DNA of 64,000 nt. Source: Euptelea pleiosperma (taxonomy: Eukaryota > Streptophyta > Magnoliopsida > Ranunculales > Eupteleaceae). The stretch is from assembly GCA_035048495.1 (NCBI GenBank), contig CM068545.1, positions 23,036,741-23,100,740 of the forward strand. The letters run 5' to 3'. A model generated the notes under the pieces. The model was given only the letters and a program-made list of their open reading frames with translations. It ran no database searches and had not been told where the DNA came from. Of this stretch, positions 53,800-64,000 are shown in pieces. Position 1 is the first letter of the stretch; the number at the start of each line of letters is the position of its first letter. A program made the translations under genes and the position numbers.

Positions 53800-56363
53800 T
53801 GATTTAAGGTTTTTCCTGTCGTTGGACGGAAACTCTTAGATCAACATCATTTATTAGATCCGAATTTTATCTTGCAAGATTAAACAATTCTTTGCACAGT
53901 GGAAGTATCGGATGTCGATCCACACTCAGGATTAGTCGGATTAGAGCATTAAAGAACATGAAATGATGGATTTTTCTCAGAATTATGGAGAGGTAAGAGT
54001 GGTGGAGAGATTGGGAATTAAAACTTGATTGATTTTAGAGTGAGAAAAACTACAACCATATCAAAAAATAATGAAACAAAATTTAACTTTATTATTCAAA
54101 TCAAAGTGGGATACAACTAGTAAAAAATTTAAAACAAACATAAAACAACTACTCTAGAAAGCAATAAACGAGAGAGATAGAGAGAGAAACAAGAGAGAGA
54201 ATCTTTGAGAATAAGAGAAATAAGAGAGGATTTTACCTTGAATGTGAAGGTTAATCCATGGGGGATCTCTACCAATAGAAGGATGGGTTGCTGATTTGCA
54301 ACCTTGGAGAATAGTTGCAAGTTAGCACGTGATGCTATGATGACATGGCTGGTGATGGTGATGAGGATGGAGATGGATCGCGGGGTGTGCAGCTTGATGA
54401 TGTTGGATGGCCAGGACTTGTAGCATCGGCGGGATGATTACGTGATGGAAGAGATGGATAGACACGATTTTCCTTCTTCTTTTCTTTCTTTGCTGGACGG
54501 TGTGCACCATGAGATGGGGAACCCTGGAAAGGAGGCAGCAGACTAGAAACGTGAGGACTTGCAGGCGTGGTGGTGATCGGTGGTGTGAAAGGTGGAAGAG
54601 GAACCCAGTCTAGGAATCTCACGGCCTCCGCTTCTCTTCTTCTCCCTCTTTTTTTTTGTTTTCTATTTCTCTTTTTTTACAATGGAGAGTGAGGATGAAC
54701 AGCACCATTTGGCTTAGAGATGGCAGACTGGTGTGGATGGAGAGCTTGTGGACGAGCGTTGGAGGAGTTGCAGACCGGTGATGCACTACTACGGCAAGAG
54801 GTGGTAATGGAGAGGGTGGTGGGTAGCACCTTACGTGGTCTGTTGGCGTCTTGTAGCACCTGGCAGCAAACGTTGATGGAAAGAAAGGAGGAGGAGGCGG
54901 CTAGAGGAGCAAGGTGCATCTTCAATGATCTCTTCTTTTTCTTCTTCTTTCTTCTCCTTTTCTTCTTTTTTTTTGTTTGGTTTTTCTTTCTTTTGGGAGA
55001 AACGAAGAAGAAAGGAAACAAAGATGAGGACAACTCGGTTTGAGTTTGGCAATGCAAGAGATGAGGCCGGCCTTTTTTTGAAAGAGATTAGGGTTCTCCT
55101 TTCTTCCAAAACGTGGTGGAGCCTTTAGGAATGCAAGAATGGAGCTATCTCTTCCCAAAACATGTAAAGAGGCTTAAATAAGGTTCGCCCAAATCAGCAA
55201 GTTAACTTTTTCATGAATGGGAGGTGGGGCCCTTCTTCTATGCCTAGATATATTGCTAAAATGCCCAACACTTTCCTTGTTAGGGGGTTGACTCCAAAGA
55301 CTTTCCATGTTGCCATGGAAACTTCCAACGTTCATGCCTTTTGTAAGGCTATCACTTGCCATCTCGTATCAATAATAATTTTTTTAATGAAAAATATCTC
55401 AACCATTCATTTTGCAAAAAAATATTTCACACCTAAAAATGGCATTTTTTTCTCCACAATATCTTCAAAAATCATTTTCAAAAAGATGTTATTTTGAAAT
55501 CGAGAGTAGATCTTTTTCTTAAAAACGTTCCAAATTTTGATTAAAAGATTCTTTCCATTTTAACAAAAAGAACTCTCTTTAACTTGGGCAGTAGGATGAG
55601 ATTGGATGCCAATCGGATGGATCACGTGTGATTAGCCTGGTGATCTACTAGCGATCAGACGGTAGACTAGGATGGCGATGATCGGATGGATCATCGGATG
55701 ATGGAGGTCGGCTATGGTAGGCCGTAGGATCGAGTGATTGCGGAAGGAGAGAGGGTCAGATGATTGAGATTTGAGAGTAGAGAGAGAATGAGATTTTAGA
55801 GAGTGGAGAGAGAAATTATTTACAAAAAATAAAGAGAAAATGCTAGCAGAGGGTCTTGAACCTAGTCTTTGACTTGGTCTTCTACAAGCTTTACCAACTG
55901 GTTAAGTCTTCATCTTGATCAGTTGATTGAGCTTTATTCTCCTTAATCTCTTCTCGATGTGCTTGGCTCTTCTTCTCTCTTGATCTTCTCTCAGGCTTTT
56001 TCGATTCTCTAGCTCTTCCCACACTTGGCCTACATCTTCTTATCCTCAGCCTATTAGCTCTTGAGCTTTGATCATAGGTTCTGGAGGTTGATTGTGGGCC
56101 CACATTCTATTAAAATTGTCCACTCAGGTTTCCTGCGATAGAAAAAAGCACATAATGAGGCTTAATCAAGACGGCTTTGCATGTAGACCTCCGAAAATGT
56201 GTTTAATTCATGCGAATAGTCAATTTTCATCTAAAAAGTATGCTCTACGCAATGGTAAAAACTCTTACGTAGAATTGTTGATAAAAATCAAAGTTTTACG
56301 TAGGAGACTGTGACAACGCTAAGAGGATAATTGCTTAAAATAAGCACTTTTGAGATAATATCA
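53800..56363 (-). mobile_element. Solo LTR (2564 bp), family I, copy 2
   Basis: On the minus strand it starts TGATATTATCTCAAAAGTGC and ends AAAAACCTTAAATCA; CTCAA flanks it exactly (53795-53799 and 56364-56368). It contains GGATGTCGATCCACACTCAG near 53915 and CT/GA-rich leader text at 54150-55060. Open frames on both strands are chance products of the purine-pyrimidine bias. Confidence 0.9.
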
Positions 56364-57627
56364 CTCAACAATGGATAGATCAACTAACTGAACTTTTCTC
56401 CTCTCTTTTGCCATGTTGATGACCCTTCAAATGATGTGAAAAGATAGGCTCTGCATGGCCCCACCTTTGAAGATCATTTACCCCCCACCTTTACCCTCAG
56501 TACCCAAAAAAAATACTAATTGACCAACCCGATGAACCCGAGGAATCCGAGTGGGTTGGGCTCGGGTTAGGAAATGTAAGCCTGACCTCGGGTTGGGTTT
56601 GGGCTCGGGCTCGAGGTGTTGAATCTCGGGTTGGGCTCAGGTTGAGTCCCAACCCGACCCAACCCGCCTGAGTTGCAGCCCTTGTGAGAGATGGGTTTGA
56701 TGGTGTAATATTCCTCAAGTGTTTCTGTTTATCTTTCTCTTTCTTCTGCTTTTGAGATCTTCTCGGTATCTTTTTAATGAATCTATTTGGACTTATAAAA
56801 AATGGAATTTTTGACATAGCCCCCTACAATTTGAAAAAGCTGACATACCCCCCCCCCCTTATGACTGGGTCCACCCTCTATGATTGTCAATTGACTAAAG
56901 GGTCGCTCTATGGGCACCCATGCCTTTCAGCTGGGCACCCCACTCGGACCAAAATACCCCCAACCCCTTCTCCTTCGTTTTCTCCCTCTCTCACTCTTTC
57001 TACTGTATCTCCATCTCTCCTCTCCCTCTCTACTACTACTCTTTTTCTAGGGCATTTAGCCTCCACAGTGTTGTGCTACCGTGGGGACCACGGCTAGCCG
57101 TGGGCTACATAGTTCCCACGGCAGTTCAGCGTCATGGGGGCTAAAAGCCCTAGAGAGAGAGATTGAGAGAAAGATAGAGAGATTGAGAGAGTGGGGAGAG
57201 AGCACAGGAGAGAGAGAGAAACGGAGAGGGAGAGAGTGTGACAGAGAGGAGAGAGAGAGAGAGAGGAAGATAGAGTAGAGAGAGAAGGGGTTGGGTTGTG
57301 TGGGTGCCCTAGAGAGAGAGAGTTGTTGCCTATTTTAATGTGCACACTTAGAACACTAAGGAATTACAAAAATGTAATCCTTAAGTAACATGAAATAAAA
57401 ATGCACCAAATCAAACCCTAGATCATTAAAGTATCTAATGCAGCAAAGAAGGTATTGTAACTAGGGTGTGAAGGGTAGTAAATGCAACAAGTTTAAAAAC
57501 ATAAGGGAAGCCCCAAGGTCGAACCACAAGGATTGGGGTGTAGTGTTCTAAAATTAGGTTACTACATGCATGGTGGGGTAGAGAAATGGAATGAGAGTGG
57601 TGTGTGCCAAGAGATGAAGTGTGTGAG

Positions 57628-60439
57628 TGAAAGTAGGATTTTTCCGCGTCGTTGGTTACGGAAATCCTAGATCTCAACAATATTTGTAATTATCCGATTC
57701 TTTTTCACTCAAATCCTGCAAAAATCACAGGGTTGTACAGTGGCTCGTGTCGGATGTCGATCCGCACTCGGGGTTAGTTAGCGCGACTCATGAACATGCA
57801 ATGACGGATTTTTATCAAGAAAACATGGAGGGGTGAGAATGATGGTCACGGGATTAAAATATGATTGATTTTATAAATTTTAGAGGGAACCATTATCTGC
57901 TAAAATGATGAGAGAGAAAATAGGAAGAACATAATATAATAAGCAAAACTAAAGAAATTAACCTTCTTTATTAAAATGAAAAGTAACTTACAATAATCTT
58001 GAATCTGATTGGTGCATAAATAACTTTCAAAAATTAACTAGAAAGCATGAAATAGAAGGGAGATAGAGAGAGAAAGATAGAGAAGGAGGAGGTCTATTCT
58101 AGAGAGAGAAAGTGGAAAGGTGAGAGAAAACTAAGAATGGAGATGAGGTGAGATTTCTTACCGTGGGAAGATATCCCTTACCATGACTCGGTGAGGGTGG
58201 CTGTGTGTGATGCACTGTGGTGTATGGACTGTATGCGAGATGAGGTGGACATCACCGTTGCAAGTTGGTCGGAGGTGTAGCTAGTTCTCAACATGTTGAA
58301 GAAGTTGCATCCCCGAGAAGAGAAGGACCTGGTTGTGTTGCTGGTTTGGCAAGCAGGTGTAGATGGTTTTAAGGGTTGACTAGGGAGGTGATGGAAAGAC
58401 AGACCTGCAAATCATCGTTGCAGGTCAGTTTTGGTAGAAGAGATGGAGGAGAGGACGGTTTTCATGGAGGAAACCGGCCGAAGGTGGTCCAAATCTGATC
58501 GTGAGTTGTAGAGGTATGATCGTTGGCACCAATAAGCAATGGGTTGCTACCGTTTTTGGAGAAGGGAGTCTTGCTCTTGGCCGTTGGAGGGAATGGGAAG
58601 TGCAGATGCACCAAACGATAGTGGAGGAGAGGCTGACCGGAGTTGCAGGTCTGCAACTCCGGTGATGGTGCTGCAGTCTGGCTACACGGTGGTGCAGCCT
58701 TGCTGTTTTGGAGCAGCAAGGTTGCAGAGGAGAGGGCGGTGGCTGGGTTTGCTTGTGGGATGGAGAGAAGGACAGAGAAAGAAGGAGGTCGCCGGTTTTA
58801 ATGGTGCTCGCCGGAGTTGCAGGTTGCAACTCCGGTGATCTTGAAAATTTTTTTTTCTTTTTTTTTATTCTTTTTCTGATCTAGAACGGTGGTGTAGGAG
58901 ATGAGGGAGTGGAGAACGTGGTGAGGAGGAGAAGGAGACGTTGCTGTGGAGGACAACAACGGCCTGACTTTGGGATCCCAAGATTGCAAAACCGTGAATG
59001 ATGAAGAGACGTCTTGTTGCTGCTAGAGTGAGAAATGATCTTTGGGAGAAGATTCCGTGAGTTGCAAGACTATGACAGAGGCTGAGAGTGAAGAGAGAGG
59101 ACGATCAACAGTCCAATGGGGAGAAATCCCATGGCTTGGGCTGATGGAGAGGGATGACAACGGTGTGGGAGGCAGTTTGACGGGCTGGAGTTGCAGGTTG
59201 CAACTCCAGCAACCTTTGGAGATGAAGGAGAGGGCGGTTGCTTGTGGCGTGCAGCAGCCCTTGAAGTGGAACCAGGCGGTTATGGGGAGGAACGTTGGTG
59301 ATGGTGGCGGCCCAAGAAGTTGTGGTTGCAGGCTTCCAATGGAGGACGGTGGTGGCTGACGGCTCCTCTTCTTGGAGTTGGAAGAAAGGTAAAGAGAGAG
59401 AGAGAAGAGTTGTCAAAAGTGGGGCTGGAAGTCGTGGAACATGGGGGAGAGGAGAGAGAGCCTTTTACTCCTTTCTTTTCTCTTATAAAGGGGGGACTTT
59501 AGGGTTTGGTCCCCTCTTTCCTTCTTCTTCGACGGTTTTGCCCCTTTAAAGTGGGGTCCACAACTCTAATCTCCCCAATACCTCCCTACGTTTTCCTTCA
59601 CCCTTGATTTTAGCCATCGGATCAGCCTTTTTGCCAAATATCAACGACTCCCTTGCTGAATTCATCTTCTACATATGGGAAATTATCCCATGTATCTCTT
59701 TGTGTAGCCCTCAATAGTATATATATTCCCAAAGCCACCTCCAAATTTCCAAAACCATACGATTGGCCAGCAAATTCCAACCTTTGTGGGGCATTCTGTC
59801 TCAACATCTATGCATGTTGTGAACCCCCGAACAAACTCTCGCATGTCACCGCCAACCTTGCTTGGATTTTGGGTTCGAGCTCTCTCTTGGGCAACACATC
59901 TCCGATCTCGAGAATTGTCTGGGTAGGGTTCCTCATCTTCATCATATACTGGATATGTTAAGTATATGCCCTCTTCTACTATGCTTGCTTGCCTATAAAA
60001 GATTTCCCTCATCTCATTAGTGAGTCCAGTAACATGGTCCACTGGCTCATTCTCTCTCTTGGTTCTTGGTCTGGCGCTTTGATTATCTGGCTCGACCTGT
60101 ACTTGTCCCATATCTTCTAAACATAGCCTGTTGGCTCTTTAAGCTTTGATAATGGGATTCTATGGTTGATTGTGGGCCCGTAAGTCTCGAGAATCGCCTA
60201 ATCGGATTTCCTGCGAGAGAAAAGCACGTAATGAGACTTGATCAAAACGGCTTCATATCTAGACTTTCAGAAATGCGTTTAATGCATGCAAATATACCAT
60301 TTCGTCCAGAAAAGTGTGTTCTACGCAACAGAAAAGACTCTTACGTAGAAAAGTAGATAAATAGAGCATTTTAACGTAGGAGAATGCAATAACGCTAACA
60401 GGATAATTGCTTAAAATAAGCACTTTTGAGCGAATATCA
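57628..60439 (-). mobile_element. Solo LTR (2812 bp), family I, copy 3
   Basis: On the minus strand it starts TGATATTCGCTCAAAAGTGC and ends AAAAATCCTACTTTCA; GTGAG flanks it exactly (57623-57627 and 60440-60444). It holds three copies of the GGAGTTGCAG/CTGCAACTCC palindrome (58637-58662, 58811-58835, 59185-59209). GTGTCGGATGTCGATCCGCA lies near 57745. Confidence 0.9.
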
Positions 60440-60867
60440 GTGAGTGAATGCGAGAAAGTTAAAGGAGTAGGTATTGTGCTATAAAATAACAAGACAAGTA
60501 AAATATTTGAAGGAAAACCAAGAGATAAGAGTTTGGGCATTAATATTTGGCCCATCCCATCATCTTGGTCCTTATGGCTTCAATGGCTCTCATGGCTTTC
60601 ATGGCTTCATCAACCACTTAGCTGTGGCTTGCATGGCTATGATGCTCCATGTGGCACACTTGATCCTCCAACTCCCATGCACACACATTTGGAGATGGTC
60701 TATGGGGAGTTGGATCTTCCTCGATGATCCTACGCATCCATAATAATCTACTGGCAATCCACCATTGTCCTACAATTATTCAATGTGCGCGTAATGAGGG
60801 TCTAAATCGGATAGGCTATGCATGAGACATTTAGGATACGTTTTAGGCATAAATGCGGAGTTATAAG

Positions 60868-62725
60868 TGAAACACGATTTTTTTGGTCATCGGCATAGAT
60901 AGCCCTTAAATCAACACATTTTTATCTTTTTCGATTCTTTAATCCTGCAAAAAAATTATTTCTTGATCGAACAGGGTAAGTCAGATGTCGAATCCACACT
61001 CGGGTTAGAGAAGTAACATTAAAGAAAGCAAGCAAAAAAAATAGCGCAGAGATAAGAATGGTGAAAAATAATTTTTTAAATAATTTTTTTTATAAGAGGG
61101 GAATTACCTACAACATTAATAAAAGAAAATAAATATACAATAATAGAAAATAAAATGCCAAAATAAACTTCATTTATTAAAAAAAAAAACTATAACTTAT
61201 AATACTTGAATTAAAAATACTTAAAGAAATAAAGCAAATAAAAACTTAACTAGAAAGCGATAAAAGAATATATTAGAAAGAGAAAGAGATAGAGATAGAG
61301 AATGAGAAAAGGAGAGCAACCATGGTTCTTGGATTATCTTGAGAAGAAGATGATGGAGCCGTTCGATTAGAATGGAAGATAAAGACGTCGATTTTTTTTA
61401 TTTTTTTTATTTTTCTTTTGTGCTAGGGGGAAGGTAAGAAAAAGATGAGAATTAGAGGGGGGAACCTAAGGGGAATAAGCCATGAGTGGCCTTTTATAGG
61501 GAGAAAGTACCATTTGTGGGTTAATGCCCATCCATCTTTTCAGAAATGTTTTTATTTCAAAAATATCTTTGCAATTTTAAGATCACCTTTTATTGTTTTT
61601 TGGAAAGTTTCTTTAGAGACAAAATTCTTTTTTTATAAGAAATTTCTTTTTTTCTTCGAAGTTTTGGACTTTTCTTGTAAATAAAATATTTTTAACATGT
61701 TTCAAGCTTGTGAGTTTCCAAAACCACATGTCAACTCTCTCATGTAAAAGTAAACATTCTTTTATGAAAGAAAATTTCTTTTAAAATCAAAACCAATTAT
61801 ATATTTTCAAAATCTTTTTAAATCCGAGAGAAATCTTTATGTTTTGAAAAATCAACATTTCTAATGTATTTGCGATCTAGACCATCCATTTTACCAGGCC
61901 CTTGATGGACACACCACCCATGCATGCTAAAATCACCTTCCCTTGGACAAATGTTTATCTTGTAGATCGTGTGGCGATCGCATGGTGAATGGGTGTCATG
62001 ATGGGAATTTAATGGTTGATTGGATGGATGAGTGGGTAGATGATCGGATGGTGAAGATGTTGGTGAGAGATGGGTGGTGATGATCGGTCAATGTGGACTA
62101 TGGGATAAAGTGATGGTGGTGGGAGAGAGGATCGGATGGTTGACATTGAAAGGAGAGATGGTTTAGAGAGGGGAGAGAGAAAATAGAGATAAATGAGAGA
62201 AAAATGCTGGCAAAGGGTCTTGAACCCTGGTATCTGACTTGGTCTTTTGCAAGCTTCACCAACTAAACAATCATTCATCTTGTGTTAGTTGTTTAGGCTT
62301 TAATCTTCTTAGTATCTTATCTCGTGACTTGACTTTCCTACTCTCTTAGTCGTCTCTCTAGTTCTTCGATCCTCTGACTCTTCCCGCATTCGACCTATAG
62401 CTTCTTATCCTTAGCTTGTTGGCTCTTTAGCTTTGGTCATAGGCTCTAGAGGTCAGTTGTGGGCCTGCCATCCATCAAAATTGTCCAAATGGTGTCCCTA
62501 TGATAACAGAAACGCGTAATGAGATTTAATCAAAATGATGTTATATTAGACTATTAGAAATGTGTATATTTCATATGAATAGTCGATTTTCATCTAAAAA
62601 ATATATTCTATGTAATGGAAGAAACTCTTACATTGAAAAGTCGACATAAAGAGAAGTTTTAAGGAGGAGAATACGACACCGCTAAAAGGATAGTGGCTTA
62701 AATAAGCACTTTTGAGCGAATATCA
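60868..62725 (-). mobile_element. Solo LTR (1858 bp), family I, copy 4
   Basis: On the minus strand it starts TGATATTCGCTCAAAAGTGC and ends AAAAAATCGTGTTTCA; ATAAG flanks it exactly (60863-60867 and 62726-62730). Shorter than the others because the pyrimidine-rich middle is reduced; GTCAGATGTCGAATCCACAC is near 60980. Confidence 0.9.
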
Positions 62726-62980
62726 ATAAGCTTATTAAATCCGATAATGTCCTAAGGTTAAAATGAATAATACGCACAAAATTGACATTATCAATAGTAG
62801 AGAGGGAGAGGAGAGAGGGAGATACAGTAGAGAGAGAGAGAGCGAGGGGGAGAAAACGAAGGAGAAGGGGTTAGGTTGTGTGGGTGCCCAGTCGAAGGAG
62901 AAGGGGATAGGGGGTATTTTGGTCCAAGTGGGGTGCCCAACCGAAAGGCGTGGGTGCCCATAGAGCGACCCTTGACTAAA

Positions 62981-64000
62981 TATTCACTAACAAATTTTTT
63001 AAAAGGACGAAAATGTCCCCTTCTTCAACCTGGCCAAAAACCCTAACCCCAATTGAAATAATTATGGTGGACGACTAAACAGCCCCAAACAACTGCGAAT
63101 GCTTCACCATCGACATCAACAAAACAAAAGCAATATAAAGGACTGATGCTTTCTCACTTAGAAACTTGAAGTAATCTCCTAGCCTCCCACCATTATCTCC
63201 ACCAAAAACAATGGCCACTCCGCAACAAAGTCGATGGCATTCTAAGCCAAATCACCACCGTCCTCTCAAATCTCCTACAAAGACTAAAATAAAAAACCTA
63301 TCGAATTATCGTACTTGACAGCTTCTCATCCCTCCAACTCCAAAAACTCATGGAAAAATGTAAGAAAAGCCAAAAGTCGATCTAGCTCCGTTAATTAGCT
63401 CAACGATAATGGACATGGCAACGGGAGCTACTTTTCCACCCTTACTGAAGTTAAGAAATTAAATAGAACCCTATAATCAACAAGATTAGGCAAGGAAAAT
63501 GTTTGGAAAACAACTCAATCTTTATAAAGTAATCAAATGGAGGGTGTGCCTTGAAAAGTAATCACAATACGGTAAAACACAAGATTCAAATTCGTCTTTA
63601 TAAAGGTTCCTTTATATTAACATTGAAAATTATTGGGCTGAACTTCCATACATTTATTTTAGTTGGGCAATTGTACGTCATGTTTCTTGACATCCTATAA
63701 TGGTGTCAAATAAAGGGTGGAGAAAGAGAAGACATCAGGTTTAGGAATTGAATCAAGGAGTGTTACGAGAACTGGAGGCAATTGGCAGTGTTAGGTTTTG
63801 GCCCAAACCCACATGTTCTAAGGTTGAAGAAATGGACATTTTCATCCTTTTAAAAATATTTAGTCAATAATGAGCAAACTGACGGTCATAGAGGGCAGAC
63901 CAGGTCATAGGGGAGTATGTCAACTTTACAATTTGTAGGGGGGTATGTCAAATTTCAAGGATAACATGGGGGCATTTTTTTTTTTTTTTGGTAGTTAAGT
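62981..64000. other. Interior and right arm of the outer inverted-repeat element, then flank
   Basis: No gene seen. CAAAAACCCTAACCCC near 63041 is a plant-telomere-like scrap too short to matter. A T16-17 run lies near 63976-63991. Confidence 0.5.

Larger units (their letters stand above)
51954..56684. mobile_element. hAT-type element opened by later insertions
   Basis: Starts AGGGTTGCAACTTGAGCG and ends CTGAGTTGCAGCCCTTG, with TGAGAGAT on both sides (51946-51953 and 56685-56692). Both ends are made of CCCGAGCCCGA / TCGGGCTCGGG repeats (51977-52120 and 56520-56670). The middle, about 52140 to 56510, is filled by later insertions including two solo LTRs; without them the element would be several hundred bp. 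Confidence 0.75.
51784..56803 (+). pseudogene. LINE 3' end, split by a hAT-type element
   Basis: Right after the CACTA terminus the plus strand reads RKERNRRTFVGEERSLQEIL, the C-terminal text of plant L1 ORF2, up to 51953. It resumes at 56693 (GGGTTTGATGGTGTAATATT) and ends in TTTTTAATGAATC and a short A run near 56798. The two parts are joined by the shared 8-mer TGAGAGAT. The upstream part of this LINE is not in the window, consistent with a deletion at the CACTA left side. Confidence 0.65.
56900..62971. mobile_element. Mutator-like element with 9-bp duplication, enlarged by two solo LTRs
   Basis: The ends are GGGTCGCTCTATGGGCACCC and GGGTGCCCATAGAGCGACCC, exact complements. TTGACTAAA flanks both (56891-56899 and 62972-62980). 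Behind the ends, pyrimidine-rich (56960-57060) and GA-rich (57140-57320; 62795-62890) arms extend the inverted repeat to about 200 bp. Subtracting the two solo LTRs leaves about 1.4 kb with no transposase, so it is non-autonomous. Related text at 1267-1310 (GGGTGCCTCTGCGGGCACC) may be a relic. Confidence 0.85.
56812..63950. mobile_element. Outer inverted-repeat element
   Basis: The left arm (TGACATAGCCCCCTACAA, CTGACATACCCCCC, CCCTCTATGATTGTCAATTG, then after the inner element AAAAGGACGAAAATGTCC) is mirrored by the right arm 63810-63950 (GGACATTTTCATCCTTTTAA, ACGGTCATAGAGGGCAG, GGGGGGTATGTCA). Arms are about 150 bp. The inner Mutator-like element cut the left arm at TTGACTAAA. The interior 63020-63800 has no legible coding motif. 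Superfamily unknown. Confidence 0.7.

Noticed and set aside
54335..55158. Overlapping open frames on both strands (KKKRRKK and FFFFLLL types)
   Set aside because: Low-complexity purine/pyrimidine tracts of a solo LTR.
57094..57345. Ser/Leu repeat protein on the minus strand
   Set aside because: Translation of GA/CT-rich arms of the Mutator-like element.
58425..59549. Open frames up to 134 codons
   Set aside because: Within a solo LTR; no domain, no conservation between copies.
63041..63056. Telomere-like CCCTAACCCC
   Set aside because: Barely two plant telomere-like units; the AACCCTAATCCCCC text in the LTRs shows such motifs arise here without telomeres.
1..64000. tRNA, rRNA, CRISPR or organelle DNA insertions
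   Set aside because: No cloverleaf, rRNA core motif, spaced repeat array or recognisable plastid/mitochondrial gene was seen on reading; a covariance-model search would be needed to exclude small ones.

Overview
This window is nuclear DNA of a flowering plant. The evidence is spliced genes with GT-AG introns, an F-box/FBD protein gene, a plastid-targeted protein, a cytochrome b561 gene, a PPR-type pseudogene, and a heavy load of plant transposable elements (L1-type LINEs, CACTA, Mutator-like, hAT and PIF/Harbinger miniatures, Helitrons, a TRIM and long solo LTRs). The species cannot be fixed from the sequence; a large-genome, non-grass angiosperm fits. No tRNA, rRNA, CRISPR or bacterial feature was seen.

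Four supportable host loci sit in the first 35 kb: (1) the first exon of a lipase-like gene running off the left edge (540-664, minus); (2) a three-exon gene for a small plastid-targeted membrane protein (14788-17455, plus); (3) a four-exon cytochrome b561-domain gene (21432-24384, minus); (4) a three-exon F-box/FBD gene (31892-34900, minus). A zf-GRF fragment broken by a frameshift (4151-4654) and a PPR pseudogene (about 17740-18160, minus) are relics. All four host loci are free of internal stops once the exons are joined; they appear unrelated in function.

Between the genes lie: Helitron-like miniature arrays (1735-3440, 11725-12841, 29338-29755); a Mutator-type MITE family whose terminal repeats carry the G-box core CCACGTGG, with 9-bp target duplications; a hAT-type MITE family beginning CAAGGTTT or CATGGTTT with 8-bp duplications; two PIF/Harbinger MITEs with 3-bp duplications; a 384-bp TRIM; a Copia RNase H relic; and an A/B alternating tandem repeat of about 581 bp (35425-37480).

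From 39 kb to the right edge the window is a stack of nested transposons. A minus-strand LINE (38960-43730) is split by a hAT MITE and a 2.9-kb solo LTR. A truncated LTR of the same family abuts a truncated CACTA element (45197-51783), which sits in another LINE tail. That LINE tail is split by a hAT-type element, itself holding two more solo LTRs. A large inverted-repeat element (56812-63950) contains a Mutator-like element (56900-62971), which contains two further solo LTRs. Four LTRs of one family end TG...CA with perfect 5-bp target duplications, so most boundaries in this stack are fixed to the base.
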